The notes beneath the pieces are model-generated. The model worked only from the letters and a program-made list of their open reading frames with translations. It was not told where the DNA came from and ran no database searches. From NCBI GenBank assembly GCA_964493945.1, contig CAZBQG010000023.1, positions 1-26,466 of the forward strand: a stretch of DNA of 26,466 bases, in the 5' to 3' direction. This DNA is from CAZBQG01 sp964493945. Its GTDB lineage: Bacteria > Pseudomonadota > Alphaproteobacteria > Rhodospirillales > UBA2165. The position numbers and the translations under genes were made by a program. Within the stretch, counting starts at the first letter, position 1; the number at the start of each line of letters is the position of its first letter. This document shows, one piece after another, positions 1 through 8,608 of the stretch.

Positions 1-219
1 GCCCGAATTGGTCGCCGACAGGCTGGCCGGCGCGAAATAGTTGGAGATCCCCTCCAATTGCTCCTGGGTGACCGAATTCAAAAGCCATAACAGCAGAAAG
101 AAGGCCATCATGGCGGTCACGAAATCGGCATAGGCGATCTTCCAAGCACCACCATGATGGCCGCCCGAGACTTTTTTGACCTTTTTTATGAAAATCGATG
201 GTGTGTCGCCGTCTGCCAT
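1..219 (-). CDS. motB: Flagellar motor stator protein MotB, N-terminal 73 residues (runs off window)
   Basis: MotB is the peptidoglycan-anchored half of the MotA4-MotB2 stator that couples ion flow to flagellar rotation. The visible 73 residues have the family layout: a short basic cytoplasmic tail with HHGGAWKIAYADF, then one membrane helix (about residues 33-48, VTAMMAFFLLLWLL). Asp32 in the YADF motif matches the essential ion-carrying aspartate of the family. The C-terminal OmpA-like peptidoglycan domain lies outside the window. The ATG at 219 is preceded on the minus strand by AAAAGGATC, a good ribosome binding site. It starts 25 bases after the motA stop, so the two were one operon. The visible frame is intact although motA just upstream is broken. 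The identification is secure; whether the full gene is intact cannot be seen. Confidence 0.93.
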   Translation of the reverse strand, partial: MADGDTPSIFIKKVKKVSGGHHGGAWKIAYADFVTAMMAFFLLLWLLNSVTQEQLEGISNYFAPASLSATNSG

Positions 220-244
220 GATCCTTTTTACCTAATCCAATGGT

Positions 245-1112
245 CTAATCGGACGGAATATTGGAAACATGTTCTTCGGTGTCGGTGAAATTGGGCCGTA
301 CATCCGAGGCCAGAACCTTACGCGCGAATTCGACCGAAACCTGGGGGGCGTAGCCCTGCATATGGACAACGATTCCCACCTTGATGCATTCCAGATATTT
401 GGAATCCGCAGCGGAAACTTTCTCGATTATTTGGGCCATGGGGGCGACCATTCCATAGGATATGAGAATACCGAAAAAGGTTCCCACCAGGGCGCCGCCG
501 ATGAGATGGCCCAGAATCTCGGGCGGCTCGGTGATGGAACCCATGGTGTGGATCACACCCAGCACGGCGGCGACGATACCAAAGGCGGGAAAGCCATCGC
601 CCATGACGGCGACCGCGCCGAAAACATCGTGATCCTCATTGTGGCGGGTTTCCAGCTCCTGATCCATTACCGCCTCGACTTCGTGGGATGTGCTGGCCCC
701 CAGGGTCAAAAGACGCAGGTAATCACACAGGAACTCCACCGCGTGATGATTATCGGTAAAGGTCGGGAATTTCTGAAAAATAGAGCTTTCCTCTGGATTT
801 TCCACATGAGCCTCGAGGGCCAGATCGCTCTTGGTCTTGGCCAGACGAAAGACCGAATAGAGCACGCTCAATAATTCAATAATTCGAGAAAGGCTTCTTC
901 GTCGTATTGAGGCCCCTTGAACACCTTGCCAAGGGAGCCGACGGTATCGCTGATGACCGCTTTGGTATTGGAAATCAAAAGGCGCCTACACCCGCGCCGC
1001 CGATGATGAGGAACTCAAAGGGTTGCCAAAGCACATCCAAATGGCCGCCGAGGGCAACATAGCCGCCAGCTACACTGCCGGAAACCACGACGAATCCTAT
1101 GATGAAAAACAT
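245..1112 (-). pseudogene. motA: motA, flagellar stator ion channel subunit, disrupted by two frameshifts
   Basis: Read through its lesions this encodes a complete MotA of about 286 residues: an N-terminal helix pair (MFFIIGFVVVSGSVAGGYV, then FEFLIIGGAGVGAF), the LALEAHVENP segment, and the last two helices with GFPAFGIVAAVLGVIHTM and FGILISYGMVAPMAQ, carrying the two conserved prolines of the family. The start at 1112 is preceded by AGGA. Lesion 1, at 977-980: one base is missing after GCC TTT, giving a TGA. Lesion 2, at 870-885: an 8-bp unit (GAATTATT on the minus strand) stands twice in tandem. Removing one copy restores LELLSVLYSVFRLAK, which fits the family. The lesions do not compensate. 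The longest open piece, 245-871, lacks the first two helices. This is either a true pseudogene or assembly error; the 8-bp duplication argues against a simple homopolymer error. Confidence 0.88.
870..885 (-). repeat. 8-bp tandem duplication inside motA
   Basis: Two perfect adjacent copies of AATAATTC on the plus strand (870-877 and 878-885) read GAATTATT twice in the motA direction. One copy gives an open MotA frame, while two copies shift it by two bases. Slipped-strand duplication is the simplest explanation. Confidence 0.85.
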
Positions 1113-1320
1113 CCGGCAATCCTAAATGCTGGGACCTTTTGCTGGCTTGAAGGCCATGTCCCTGAAATTAAAAACGAGAATTATTTGCTTACCCCTCATT
1201 GCATCACGAGCGCTCAGCCACTTCATGCGGCTGTGCCCCTACTTGTCCTATTATAGACGCCTGTTTGTCAATATAGGGGCCCCTGCCAGATGTACAAACT
1301 TAGGTGACACCGACCCCCCA

Positions 1321-2316
1321 TCAGCCGGACCTTAAAAGCCTGGCCGCCTCGCTGGCAAAATAGGTGAGAACGCCATTGGCTCCGGCCCGTTTGAAACCTA
1401 TCAGGGCTTCCAGGATCACTTTGTCATTATCCAGCCAACCCTGAACCGCCGCGCCCTTGAGCATGGCGTATTCGCCGCTCACCTGATAGGCGAAGGTAGG
1501 CACGCCGAAGCGCTCTTTTACCCGGCGAACCACATCCAGATAAGGCATACCGGGCTTGACCATCACCATGTCGGCGCCCTCGGCGATATCCAGCTCCACC
1601 TCCCGCAATGCTTCGTCCGTATTGGCCGGGTCCATCTGATAGGTCTTCTTGTCTCCCTTGAGCGTGGCGGTCGAGCCGATGGCATCGCGGAAGGGTCCAT
1701 AAAAGGCCGAAGCGTATTTGGCGGCATAGGCCATGATCGCCACATCGTCCCAGCCGGCGCCATCCAGGGCAGCCCGGATGGCGCCCACCCGGCCATCCAT
1801 CATGTCCGAAGGCGCGATCACATCGCAACCCGCCGCCGCCTGAACCAGGGCCTGCCCGCACAAAATCCCCAGCGATTCGTCATTCACTACATAGCCGTCC
1901 TGGACGAGCCCGTCATGGCCGTCGCTATTGAAGGGATCCAGGGCCACGTCACAAATGATTCCCAGATCGGGATGGGCCTCCTTGATTGCCCGGATTGCGC
2001 GGCAAACCAGATTGTCCGGATTGAGGGCTTCCTTGGCATCCGGGGTCTTGAGGGCGGGATCGATTTCGGGAAAAAGGGCGATGGCCGGAATGCCCAGATC
2101 CAAGCTTTGGCCCGCCACATCCACCAGACGATCGACGCTGTGGCGCTGGATGCCAGGCATGGAGGAGATATCTTCGCTCGTATTGCTGCCTTCCATGAAG
2201 AACAGCGGTTCGATGAAATCGTCCGGCGTCAGGTTGTTCTCGGCCACCAGGCGGCGCAGCCAGCCCTCCCGGCGGTTGCGCCGCATACGCGTTGTCGGAA
2301 AACTTCCCAAGCCCAT
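1321..2316 (-). CDS. hemB: Delta-aminolevulinic acid dehydratase (porphobilinogen synthase)
   Basis: HemB condenses two 5-aminolevulinate molecules to porphobilinogen, the first common step of tetrapyrrole synthesis, in the cytosol. The length (331 residues) is typical. The two Schiff-base lysines are visible: K200 in AYAAKYASAFYGP and K254 in VMVKPGMPYLD. The metal region reads DVALDPFNSDGHDG, with aspartates where zinc-type enzymes have three cysteines, so this is the magnesium/potassium-type enzyme common in alphaproteobacteria. Two ATGs stand in tandem. GGAGG lies only 2 bases before the ATG at 2319 but 5 before the one at 2316, so I prefer 2316. The gene is transcribed away from the small gene at 2394, with a shared promoter region between them. 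Identification is very secure. Confidence 0.97.
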   Translation of the reverse strand: MGLGSFPTTRMRRNRREGWLRRLVAENNLTPDDFIEPLFFMEGSNTSEDISSMPGIQRHSVDRLVDVAGQSLDLGIPAIALFPEIDPALKTPDAKEALNPDNLVCRAIRAIKEAHPDLGIICDVALDPFNSDGHDGLVQDGYVVNDESLGILCGQALVQAAAGCDVIAPSDMMDGRVGAIRAALDGAGWDDVAIMAYAAKYASAFYGPFRDAIGSTATLKGDKKTYQMDPANTDEALREVELDIAEGADMVMVKPGMPYLDVVRRVKERFGVPTFAYQVSGEYAMLKGAAVQGWLDNDKVILEALIGFKRAGANGVLTYFASEAARLLRSG

Positions 2317-2393
2317 CATTCCCTCCAGTGAAATCGATCCATGCTATATAATCACCGTTGAAGCATATTGAGCGCAAGAGCGGAGAACAGGGA

Positions 2394-2594
2394 ATGGCCG
2401 GCGGAGAAGTCAGTTTGGGCGAAGTGCTGTTCGAATTCATCGTCCAGGGCAACTATGTCAAGGTCATCGCCGTCGATCCCGTCACCCGCATCGAAATCTC
2501 CTTGGTCGGCGACCGCCGCGCCTCCAAGCAGATGCTGGAGCGGACCGCCATCCGCAAACTTGAATATGTGATCGCCAAGCAGATGGCTGAATAA
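2394..2594 (+). CDS. Small conserved alphaproteobacterial protein (DUF6898-like), 66 aa
   Basis: A 66-residue soluble protein with no signal peptide or membrane segment. It begins MAGGEVSLGEVLFEFIVQGN, continues YVKVIAVDPVTRIEISLVGD and ends in a basic helix (LERTAIRKLEYVIAKQMAE). The GEVLFEF...GNYVKV..IDP.T..E.S.VGD pattern resembles a short family of unknown function I recall as DUF6898 in alphaproteobacteria. That name comes from memory and was not searched. The ATG at 2394 has GGAGAACAGGGA just before it, a much better start than the in-frame TTG at 2358. It is divergent from hemB and ends 15 bases before the binding protein gene, so it may share its transcript. No function can be assigned from sequence alone. 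Confidence 0.72.
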   Translation: MAGGEVSLGEVLFEFIVQGNYVKVIAVDPVTRIEISLVGDRRASKQMLERTAIRKLEYVIAKQMAE

Positions 2595-2609
2595 GAAGGA
2601 GAAAGACAG

Positions 2610-3827
2610 ATGATGAGGCTAACCCGTTTTGGCGTTGAGCTATTGAGCGCCGCGTTTTTCCTGGCGGCTTCCGCCACCAGTCCTGCCCGGGCCGAAGGAT
2701 TGAAGCTGGGAGCGCTGATGCCCATGACCGGGGGCTTGCAGGCTTATGGGGCAAGCTCGTTCAACGGCGTCAAGCTGGCCATTGATGAGATCAACCGGGC
2801 CGGCGGCGTCAATGGGGACAAGGTGAGCCTGGCCGTGGGCGATACCCAGACCGCACCCCAGGCGGGCGTGGACGCGGCCAAGAAACTGGTCTCTATCGAA
2901 GGCGTCCATGGGTTGATCGGCGCGCTGTCGAGCGGCGTGACCATCCCCGTCGCCTCGACTGTCAGCGCCAAAGATGGCATCGTGCAGATTTCCAGCGCCT
3001 CCACCTCGCCTGAAATCACCGGGCTCAAGGATAATGATTTTCTCTTTCGCACCGTGCCCACCGATGCGGTGCAGGGCATTGCCCTGGCCCAATTGGCCAA
3101 GGGAAAAAAACTGAAAAGTATTTCTATTTTTTACGTCAATAATGATTATGGAAAAGGATTGGCCGATTCCTTCGCCGGCGCCTTTTCCAAGGCGGGCGGC
3201 AAGGTTGTCCAATCGGTGGGTTTTGAGGAAAAACAGGCCTCCTACCGGGGCGAGCTGCAAAAGACGGCGCGGGGCAAGGCCCAGGCTCTGTTGCTGATTT
3301 CCTACCCCGAAGACGGTATTCCCATCCTCAAGCAGTCCCTCCAGGGTGGTTTCTTCTCCAAATTCGTTTTCACCGACGGCATGAAGGCGCCGGAAATCAT
3401 AAAATCCATCGGTGCCAAATATCTCAACGGATCTTTTGCCACGGCACCTCAGGCCGTGGGCCGGGCCAGCGTTATTTTTCAGCAGGCCTATGAGGCAAAA
3501 TTCGGCCAGTTACCGCCCAAACCCTTCATCGATTCGGCCTATGACGCCACTATCTTAATGGCTCTGGCCGCCCAGAAAGCTGGCTCCAACAAGTCAAAAG
3601 CGATGCGGGATGCGCTCCGCTCCATTGCCAATCCACCGGGCGTCAAAGTGCTGCCAGGCCAATTCGCCAAGGCCAAGAAACTGTTGGCCGAAGGCAAGGA
3701 TATCGACTATGTGGGGGCGTCGGGCCCACAGAATTTCGATAAGGCGGGCGATGTTGCCGGCACCTATGCCCATTGGGAAATCAAGGACGGCAAGATCGTC
3801 ACCATCCGGGTGTTTGAACCAAAATAA
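2610..3827 (+). CDS. ABC transporter periplasmic substrate-binding protein, branched-chain amino acid (LivK/HAAT) type
   Basis: A secreted type I periplasmic binding protein of 405 residues. Residues 1-28 form a signal peptide (basic MMRLTR, a hydrophobic run, cleavage after PARA). The mature protein opens with LKLGALMPMTGGLQAYG, followed by GVKLAIDEINRAGGVNG, the standard start of Leu/Ile/Val-type binding proteins. The mid segment VNNDYGKGLADSFAGAF is also typical. The start at 2610 follows AAGGAG by a good distance. The first gene of the cluster may be 2394; the flavin oxidoreductase follows 21 bases after the stop. The matching membrane and ATPase subunits are probably the livGFHM operon encoded on the other strand at 6121-9366. 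The ligand is not predictable: this family also binds amides, urea, aromatic acids and others. Confidence 0.92.
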   Translation: MMRLTRFGVELLSAAFFLAASATSPARAEGLKLGALMPMTGGLQAYGASSFNGVKLAIDEINRAGGVNGDKVSLAVGDTQTAPQAGVDAAKKLVSIEGVHGLIGALSSGVTIPVASTVSAKDGIVQISSASTSPEITGLKDNDFLFRTVPTDAVQGIALAQLAKGKKLKSISIFYVNNDYGKGLADSFAGAFSKAGGKVVQSVGFEEKQASYRGELQKTARGKAQALLLISYPEDGIPILKQSLQGGFFSKFVFTDGMKAPEIIKSIGAKYLNGSFATAPQAVGRASVIFQQAYEAKFGQLPPKPFIDSAYDATILMALAAQKAGSNKSKAMRDALRSIANPPGVKVLPGQFAKAKKLLAEGKDIDYVGASGPQNFDKAGDVAGTYAHWEIKDGKIVTIRVFEPK

Positions 3828-3848
3828 AAAGAGAGCAAGGGGCGGCCT

Positions 3849-4916
3849 ATGGATTACGCGATCAATCTGGCGACCGCATCGGATTCGTGGAAGGTGGTGA
3901 AACGGGCCGAGGAACTGGGATTCTCCCGGGCCTGGTTCTTCGACACCCAGCTTCTCAATGCCGACCCCTTCGTGGCCATGGCGGCGGCGGCCATGGAAAC
4001 CATCAAGATCAAGCTGGCGACGGGGGTGCTCATCCCGTCCAACCGCATCGCACCGGTCACAGCAAACGCGCTTGCCTCGCTGGGCAGTCTGGCGCCCGGA
4101 CGAATTACCTTCGGTGTCGCTACTGGTTTCACGGCCAGGCGCACCATGGGTGTGGGCGCCATGAAGCTGGCCGACACCAAGGAATATATCCAGATCGTCC
4201 GCAGCCTTCTGGAACGCAAGACCGTGGAATGGGAATTCGAGGGCAAAACCCACAAGATCAAATTCCTCAATCCGGACCTGGAACTGATCAATACGACCGA
4301 TGAGATTCCCATCTATTTCAGCGCCTTCGGCCCGAAAGGAAGGCGTCTGGCCGCCGAGCTTGGCATCAACTGGCTGATCCCCGGCCGGGATATGCCGCGC
4401 ACCCAGGCGGCTTACGAAGATATGCAAGCGGCCTGGACCGAAGCCGGGCGCGATCCAGGCGATCTGCATAGTACGGTTCAGATCACTGGCTGCATTCTGG
4501 GCGAAGGGGAAGCCTATGACAGCCCCCGTGCCAAATTACAGGTGGGGCCGACGGCGGCCATGATCTTCCACGATCTGGTGGAAGCGGACGCCTTTGGCAG
4601 CCTGGGCCTGAGCGTCGTGCCCGATCATCTGAAGCCCACATTCGAACGCTACAAGGAACTCTATGCCAGCTACACGCCCGAGGATGCCCGCTATCTCAGT
4701 GTTCACCGGGGCCATTTGATGTTCCTCCGGCCGGAAGAAGAGGCCTTGATCAACGGCGATCTGATTCGCGCCACCAGCTTCACCGGCCCTCGGGAGGAAT
4801 TGCAGGACAGGGTGCGCGCTTTGCGCGACCTGGGCTTTAATGAGTTTTCCGTCCATATCACCAACGGCCAGGAACAGATGCTGGAAGAATGGGCTGAACT
4901 GCTTGACGGTGTGTAG
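3849..4916 (+). CDS. LLM-class (luciferase-like) flavin-dependent oxidoreductase
   Basis: A 355-residue soluble TIM-barrel enzyme of the bacterial luciferase-like superfamily, which uses FMN or F420 to oxidise or reduce small organic substrates. Family features seen are KRAEELGFSRAWFFDTQLLNADPF near the start, IKIKLATGVLIPSNRIAPVTANALASL, the glycine-rich RITFGVATGFTARRTMGV, and the late barrel segment IPIYFSAFGPKGRRLAAELG. The N-terminal half is the most conserved. The start at 3849 is preceded by AAGGGGCGG. It sits between the periplasmic binding protein and a broken MFS transporter, so it probably acts on the imported compound, but that is inference. Superfamily assignment is secure; cofactor and substrate are not known. 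Confidence 0.9.
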   Translation: MDYAINLATASDSWKVVKRAEELGFSRAWFFDTQLLNADPFVAMAAAAMETIKIKLATGVLIPSNRIAPVTANALASLGSLAPGRITFGVATGFTARRTMGVGAMKLADTKEYIQIVRSLLERKTVEWEFEGKTHKIKFLNPDLELINTTDEIPIYFSAFGPKGRRLAAELGINWLIPGRDMPRTQAAYEDMQAAWTEAGRDPGDLHSTVQITGCILGEGEAYDSPRAKLQVGPTAAMIFHDLVEADAFGSLGLSVVPDHLKPTFERYKELYASYTPEDARYLSVHRGHLMFLRPEEEALINGDLIRATSFTGPREELQDRVRALRDLGFNEFSVHITNGQEQMLEEWAELLDGV

Positions 4917-4940
4917 CTACGGGCTGAGGCGGCATCATCC

Positions 4941-6098
4941 ATGAACTACCTTGTTTTTAAAGTTTTCACCCCGTTCGCCCTCGGCTATTTGATTGCGTCG
5001 ATTTTCCACTCGATCAATTCGGTTATCGGGCCCGATATCGCTGCCGAACTGAATGCCAGTGCGACCGATCTTGGCGTGTTGACCAGTGCCTTCTTTCTGG
5101 CCTCGCTCCTGGCCTAACTTCCGGTGGGCCTGGCCCTCGACCGGTTTGCCCCGAGGCACGTCGGCGTCATGCTTCTTTTCATAACGGCGGCGGGTGGGGC
5201 TTTATTTTCCCAGGCACCGGACGTTCCCACTTTAATTTTGGGCCGGGCATTGATCGGCATGGGCGTTGCCTCCGCCATGGCCGTCGCCTTTAAGGCCTTT
5301 TCCCAGTTTTTTCTGGGCGACCGGTTGCCATTCCTGAACGGTCTGGGCCTGGCGGCGGGTGGCGTCGGGCTGAAGATGGGCACTTGGCCTGTCGAAATCT
5401 CCCTTGAATTTACGGATTGGCGGGGGGTGGTTTTGCTGGTTTCGGCACTTTGCGCCCTCATCGGGCTAGTGATTTTCGCCGTGGTACCAAAGGGCAGAAT
5501 AAGTTCCAGCGGCGAAAGTTTTAAAAAGCAACCCAGCGGGCTAAGACCGTATTTGCCAGTCATGAATATTGGCGATTTGCACCGCTCTTGACGGTATCCA
5601 CCGGCACCTATGCTGGCATCCAGACTCTGTGGTCCGGTCCGTGGCTCCGCGATGTGGCCGGATTCGACCGGGGAGAGGTAGCCTCCATGCTGTTCGCCGT
5701 TGCCACGACCACGGTGATCAGCGTGCCGGCCGGCGGCTACATTGCCACCCGGCTGAACCGCATGGGCATTTCGTCCATGACTTTTGTTATCTGGTGCATT
5801 TTCGGGTTTATGGCGGCCCTCGCCATGCTTTCGCTGCAAAGGCAGGCGGCAGCCAAAATTTCCTGGATGCTTTTTGGATTTTGGACCCATGTTCCTGACC
5901 GCCTATGCCGCCATTGCCCAAAAATTTCCCAAGAACCTGACCGGGCGGGTCAATGCGTGCCTGACTATTTTATGGATGGGCGGAGCATTCGGAGTGCAAA
6001 CCGGTCCGGCGGGCCGAAGACATGGAAATGGGTGTCGCAGGCTCCGGGCGGCATTGCGAATGACGGCGGGCAGGTATTTGGGTTGGGCGGCAGGGCGT
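4941..6098 (+). pseudogene. MFS transporter, disrupted by a stop codon and at least two frameshifts
   Basis: Joined across frames this is a 12-helix major facilitator permease. It begins NYLVFKVFTPFALGYLIAS and includes GLALDRFAPRHVGVMLL (helix 2-3 loop), LGRALIGMGVASAMAVAFKAF, the helix 6 region DWRGVVLLVSALCAL, LLTVSTGTYAGIQTLWSGPW (second half) and YAAIAQKFPKNLTGRVNACL. Lesion 1: TAA at 5115-5117, probably from CAA (LLAQLPVGLALDRF would be normal). Lesion 2: a one-base loss near 5543-5544; an extra A restores GLKTVFASHEYWRF. Lesion 3: one extra T near 5879-5882; removing it gives LFGFGPMFLTAY. After about 5995 the tail no longer matches any frame well. The start follows GAGGCGG and lies 24 bases after the oxidoreductase, so it was the last gene of that cluster. 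The end is approximate. Confidence 0.83.
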
Positions 6099-6120
6099 AA
6101 GGAAGGTCGTGGTCCATCAT

Positions 6121-7029
6121 CTAATCCAGTTTCTCTGGCAAAATTCCGGCCGGGCGGAAGAGCAAGATCAGTTGGATCAGCACGCCGATGAGCAACAATC
6201 TGAGTGCGCCGCCCTGGGTTACCATGTCGGGCGGCAGGGTCGAGGTGATCAGCTCCGAGCCCGACCAGATCAGCCAGATGGCCAGGGCGCCAAGGAGGGC
6301 ACCGGAATTGTTTCCGCTGCCACCGGCGATGAGCATGACCCAGACCAGGAAGGTGGCCAGTTCCGGCAAAAAAGCCTCGGGGCTGATGAAGCCGAAAAAA
6401 TGGGCGAACAAGGCACCGCCCAAACCCATGAAGGCTGAGCTCAGAACGAAGGCCTGTAAGCGGAACCCGGTGACGTGTTTGCCCGCGGCCCGAGCCCCGT
6501 CTTCATTTTCCCGGATGGCCCTGAGAACGCGCCCCCAGGGTGCCTGCCGGGCCCGCTCCAGGGAAACATATGTGATTCCCAAAATAAAAAGCGCGACCAG
6601 CAAAAAGGCGAAGGGGCCCTCCAGGGGGCGGGGGATGGCCGGGATGCCGCGTACACCGTTGGTCAGCCACTCTTCATTTTTCAGGACCAGCCGCACAATT
6701 TCGGCGATGCCGATGGTGGCGATGGCCAGATAATCGGTACGCAGCCGCATGGTGATCAGCCCGATCAGCAAGGCCAATAGCCCGGACATCCCCATGGCCA
6801 GGATCAGGCCAACCACGAAAGGCAATCCGAAGCCACCCAAATGAGCCGGATTGGGAGCCGTGGTGACGATGGCCGTGGTGTAGGCGCCGAGGGCGAAAAA
6901 ACCGGCGATGCCGATATTGAACTGCCCGCAAAGCCCCCATTGCAGATTGAGCGCCAGGGCCAGCACTCCATAAATGGTAACAAAAGTAAGAAAGAAAATC
7001 CCGTAACTGGCCAGGCCCGAAAGCTCCAT
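6121..7029 (-). CDS. livM: Branched-chain amino acid-type ABC transporter permease LivM
   Basis: The second membrane subunit of a LivHMGF-type importer, about 302 residues, with around nine hydrophobic segments. Typical family sequence includes VLALALNLQWGLCGQFNIGIAGFFALGAY near the N-terminus, MRLRTDYLAIATIGIAEIVRLVLKNE in the middle and GRVLRAIRENEDGARAAGKH, the cytoplasmic loop that contacts the ATPases. It ends FRPAGILPEKLD. The ATG at 7029 overlaps the livH stop as ATGA, which supports this start over the TTG at 7032 and implies translational coupling. It is the last gene of the operon, converging on the broken MFS gene. Which substrate is carried cannot be read from the permease; the name gives the family only. 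Confidence 0.92.
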   Translation of the reverse strand: MELSGLASYGIFFLTFVTIYGVLALALNLQWGLCGQFNIGIAGFFALGAYTTAIVTTAPNPAHLGGFGLPFVVGLILAMGMSGLLALLIGLITMRLRTDYLAIATIGIAEIVRLVLKNEEWLTNGVRGIPAIPRPLEGPFAFLLVALFILGITYVSLERARQAPWGRVLRAIRENEDGARAAGKHVTGFRLQAFVLSSAFMGLGGALFAHFFGFISPEAFLPELATFLVWVMLIAGGSGNNSGALLGALAIWLIWSGSELITSTLPPDMVTQGGALRLLLIGVLIQLILLFRPAGILPEKLD

Positions 7030-7892
7030 CAACTTTGCCCCCGAAAGACGCCTTGCGGGCGGAAAATCAAGACCAGGACCATGATGGCGAAGGCAACGGC
7101 GGGCTTATAGACCGGCTCAATGAACAAAGTGGAAAATTCAGCCGAGAGCCCAATGATCAGCCCGCCGGCGATGGCCCCATAGGGCCGCCCGATGCCGCCG
7201 ACGATGGTGGCGGCGAAGACCGGCAGTAGAAGATTCCAGCCGAGCTGCGGATTGAGGCGCGTATCCAGAACCAGAAAAATCCCCGCCGCCGCCGCCAGTC
7301 CGCCGCCGATCAACCAGGTCCACATGACCACTTTTTCGGTTTCGATGCCGCTGATGCGGGCCAGGTCCATATTGTCGGCAAGGGCGCGCATGGCCTTGCC
7401 CATGGGGCTCAACTTGAGGAACAGATGGAAGCCCACCACTAAAATAATTGCACCGCCAACAATGATCAGGTGATCGGGCTGAATGCGCACATCGCCGACC
7501 ACATAAGGCAGGCTGATCCCATCTTCATAGGTCATGTTTTTTGGGCCCCAGACCAATTGCACCACGGCGCGCAAAACCAAAGCCATGCCGAAGGACGAGA
7601 TGAGCAAAATGACCGGGGCCGTCCGGCGCAGGCGCTTATAAACCAACTGATCGAGGAGGATCGCCACAAGGCCCGCGCCCAACATGGCCAGGGGTATGGC
7701 CAGATACAGTGCCAGGCCCATATTGGCCACGAAGAAAAGTGCGAAATAGGCGCCCAGCGTCATCATGTCGCCATGGGCGAAATGGGCGAACCGCAAAATA
7801 CCGAAAATCAGCGAAACCCCGATGGCACCCAGCGCCAGGATGGATCCCAAGACCACGCCAAAGACCAGCAATTGAAGCAGCTCGGCGATCAT
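7029..7892 (-). CDS. livH: Branched-chain amino acid-type ABC transporter permease LivH
   Basis: The first membrane subunit of the importer, 287 residues, with about eight hydrophobic segments. Family hallmarks are GVVLGSILALGAIGVSLIFGILRFAHFAHGDMMTLGAY at the N-terminus, the cytoplasmic coupling loop LSPMGKAMRALADNMDLARISGI, and FAATIVGGIGRPYGAIAGGLIIGLSAEF near the end. It closes with LIFRPQGVFRGQS. The ATG at 7892 overlaps the upstream livF stop and its own stop overlaps the livM start, both as ATGA, so expression of the four subunits is coupled. The family also includes urea and amide importers, so the Liv name is by similarity only. Confidence 0.93.
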   Translation of the reverse strand: MIAELLQLLVFGVVLGSILALGAIGVSLIFGILRFAHFAHGDMMTLGAYFALFFVANMGLALYLAIPLAMLGAGLVAILLDQLVYKRLRRTAPVILLISSFGMALVLRAVVQLVWGPKNMTYEDGISLPYVVGDVRIQPDHLIIVGGAIILVVGFHLFLKLSPMGKAMRALADNMDLARISGIETEKVVMWTWLIGGGLAAAAGIFLVLDTRLNPQLGWNLLLPVFAATIVGGIGRPYGAIAGGLIIGLSAEFSTLFIEPVYKPAVAFAIMVLVLIFRPQGVFRGQS

Positions 7893-8608
7893 TCTGTTCC
7901 CCGCTGGCCCAGATACATTTCGGCCACCTCGGGGTTGGCCATGATTTCCTGGGCCCCACCCGAAAATCGTACCTCGCCCATGACCATGACCACACCCCGG
8001 TCGGCAATGGCCAGGGCCTGCATGGCATTTTGTTCGACCATCAGCACCGTCACGCCGGCGGCCCGGATCGTCTGGATATGGTAGAAGGTTTCCTGCGCGT
8101 AGGCCGGCGAGAGGGCGGCCGTCGGCTCGTCCAACAGCAATAATTTGGGCTCCAGCATGAGGGCCCGGCCCATGGCCAGCATCTGGCGCTCACCACCCGA
8201 CATTGTGCCGGCGATGCGTTTTCGCAATTGGGCCAGGGGGGGGAACAGATCGAAAATGCGCTGGCGGTTTATATCCATACCGTCTCTCATGAGGAATGCG
8301 CCGATCTCCAGATTTTCCTCGACGGTCATGGAAGGGAAAGTGTTGTTTTCCTGAGGCACATAACTGAGCCCCAGACGGGCGATTTGGTGGGGGCGGCGGT
8401 TGGAGATTTCCTGACCGCCCAGAGAAATTCTGCCGCCCCGCACCCGGATGAGGCCAAACAGGGATTTCATCAAGGTTGATTTACCCGCCCCGTTAGGCCC
8501 GATGATCACCGAGATTTGGCCCGCCTGAAGTTCCAAATCCACCCCGTTCAGGATATCCACCTCGCCGTATCCGCCGCGCAAGGCGTTAATTTCCAGCAAG
8601 GCGCTCAT
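7889..8608 (-). CDS. livF: Branched-chain amino acid-type ABC transporter ATP-binding protein LivF
   Basis: One of two ATPases that drive the importer at the inner face of the membrane; 239 residues, the usual LivF length. Walker A is GPNGAGKST at residues 37-45. The Q-loop is YVPQENNTFPSMTVEENL, the ABC signature is MSGGERQMLAMGRAL, Walker B is KLLLLDEPTAALSP, and the switch region is VLMVEQNAMQALAIADRG. The Q in MVEQN in place of the switch histidine is usual for LivF. Start and stop both overlap their neighbours by 4 bases (livG upstream, livH downstream). Assignment to LivF rather than LivG rests on length, the EQN motif and the short C-terminus. Confidence 0.94.
   Translation of the reverse strand: MSALLEINALRGGYGEVDILNGVDLELQAGQISVIIGPNGAGKSTLMKSLFGLIRVRGGRISLGGQEISNRRPHQIARLGLSYVPQENNTFPSMTVEENLEIGAFLMRDGMDINRQRIFDLFPPLAQLRKRIAGTMSGGERQMLAMGRALMLEPKLLLLDEPTAALSPAYAQETFYHIQTIRAAGVTVLMVEQNAMQALAIADRGVVMVMGEVRFSGGAQEIMANPEVAEMYLGQRGTE

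Noticed and set aside
269..874. Long open frame on the plus strand opposite motA
   Set aside because: Antisense shadow of motA; the minus-strand translation carries clear MotA motifs and this one shows no family.
1250..1271. Perfect TTGACA and TATAAT on the minus strand upstream of motA
   Set aside because: Only 10 bases separate them (17 is normal), so they cannot form one sigma-70 promoter; no sigma-28 flagellar promoter was clear either.
1274..1283. AGGGGCCCCT palindrome between hemB and motA
   Set aside because: Short, with no T run on either side; not a convincing terminator or operator.
2345..2352. TATATAAT before the small gene at 2394
   Set aside because: A good -10 match, but no acceptable -35 box at 16-18 bases, so not listed as a promoter.
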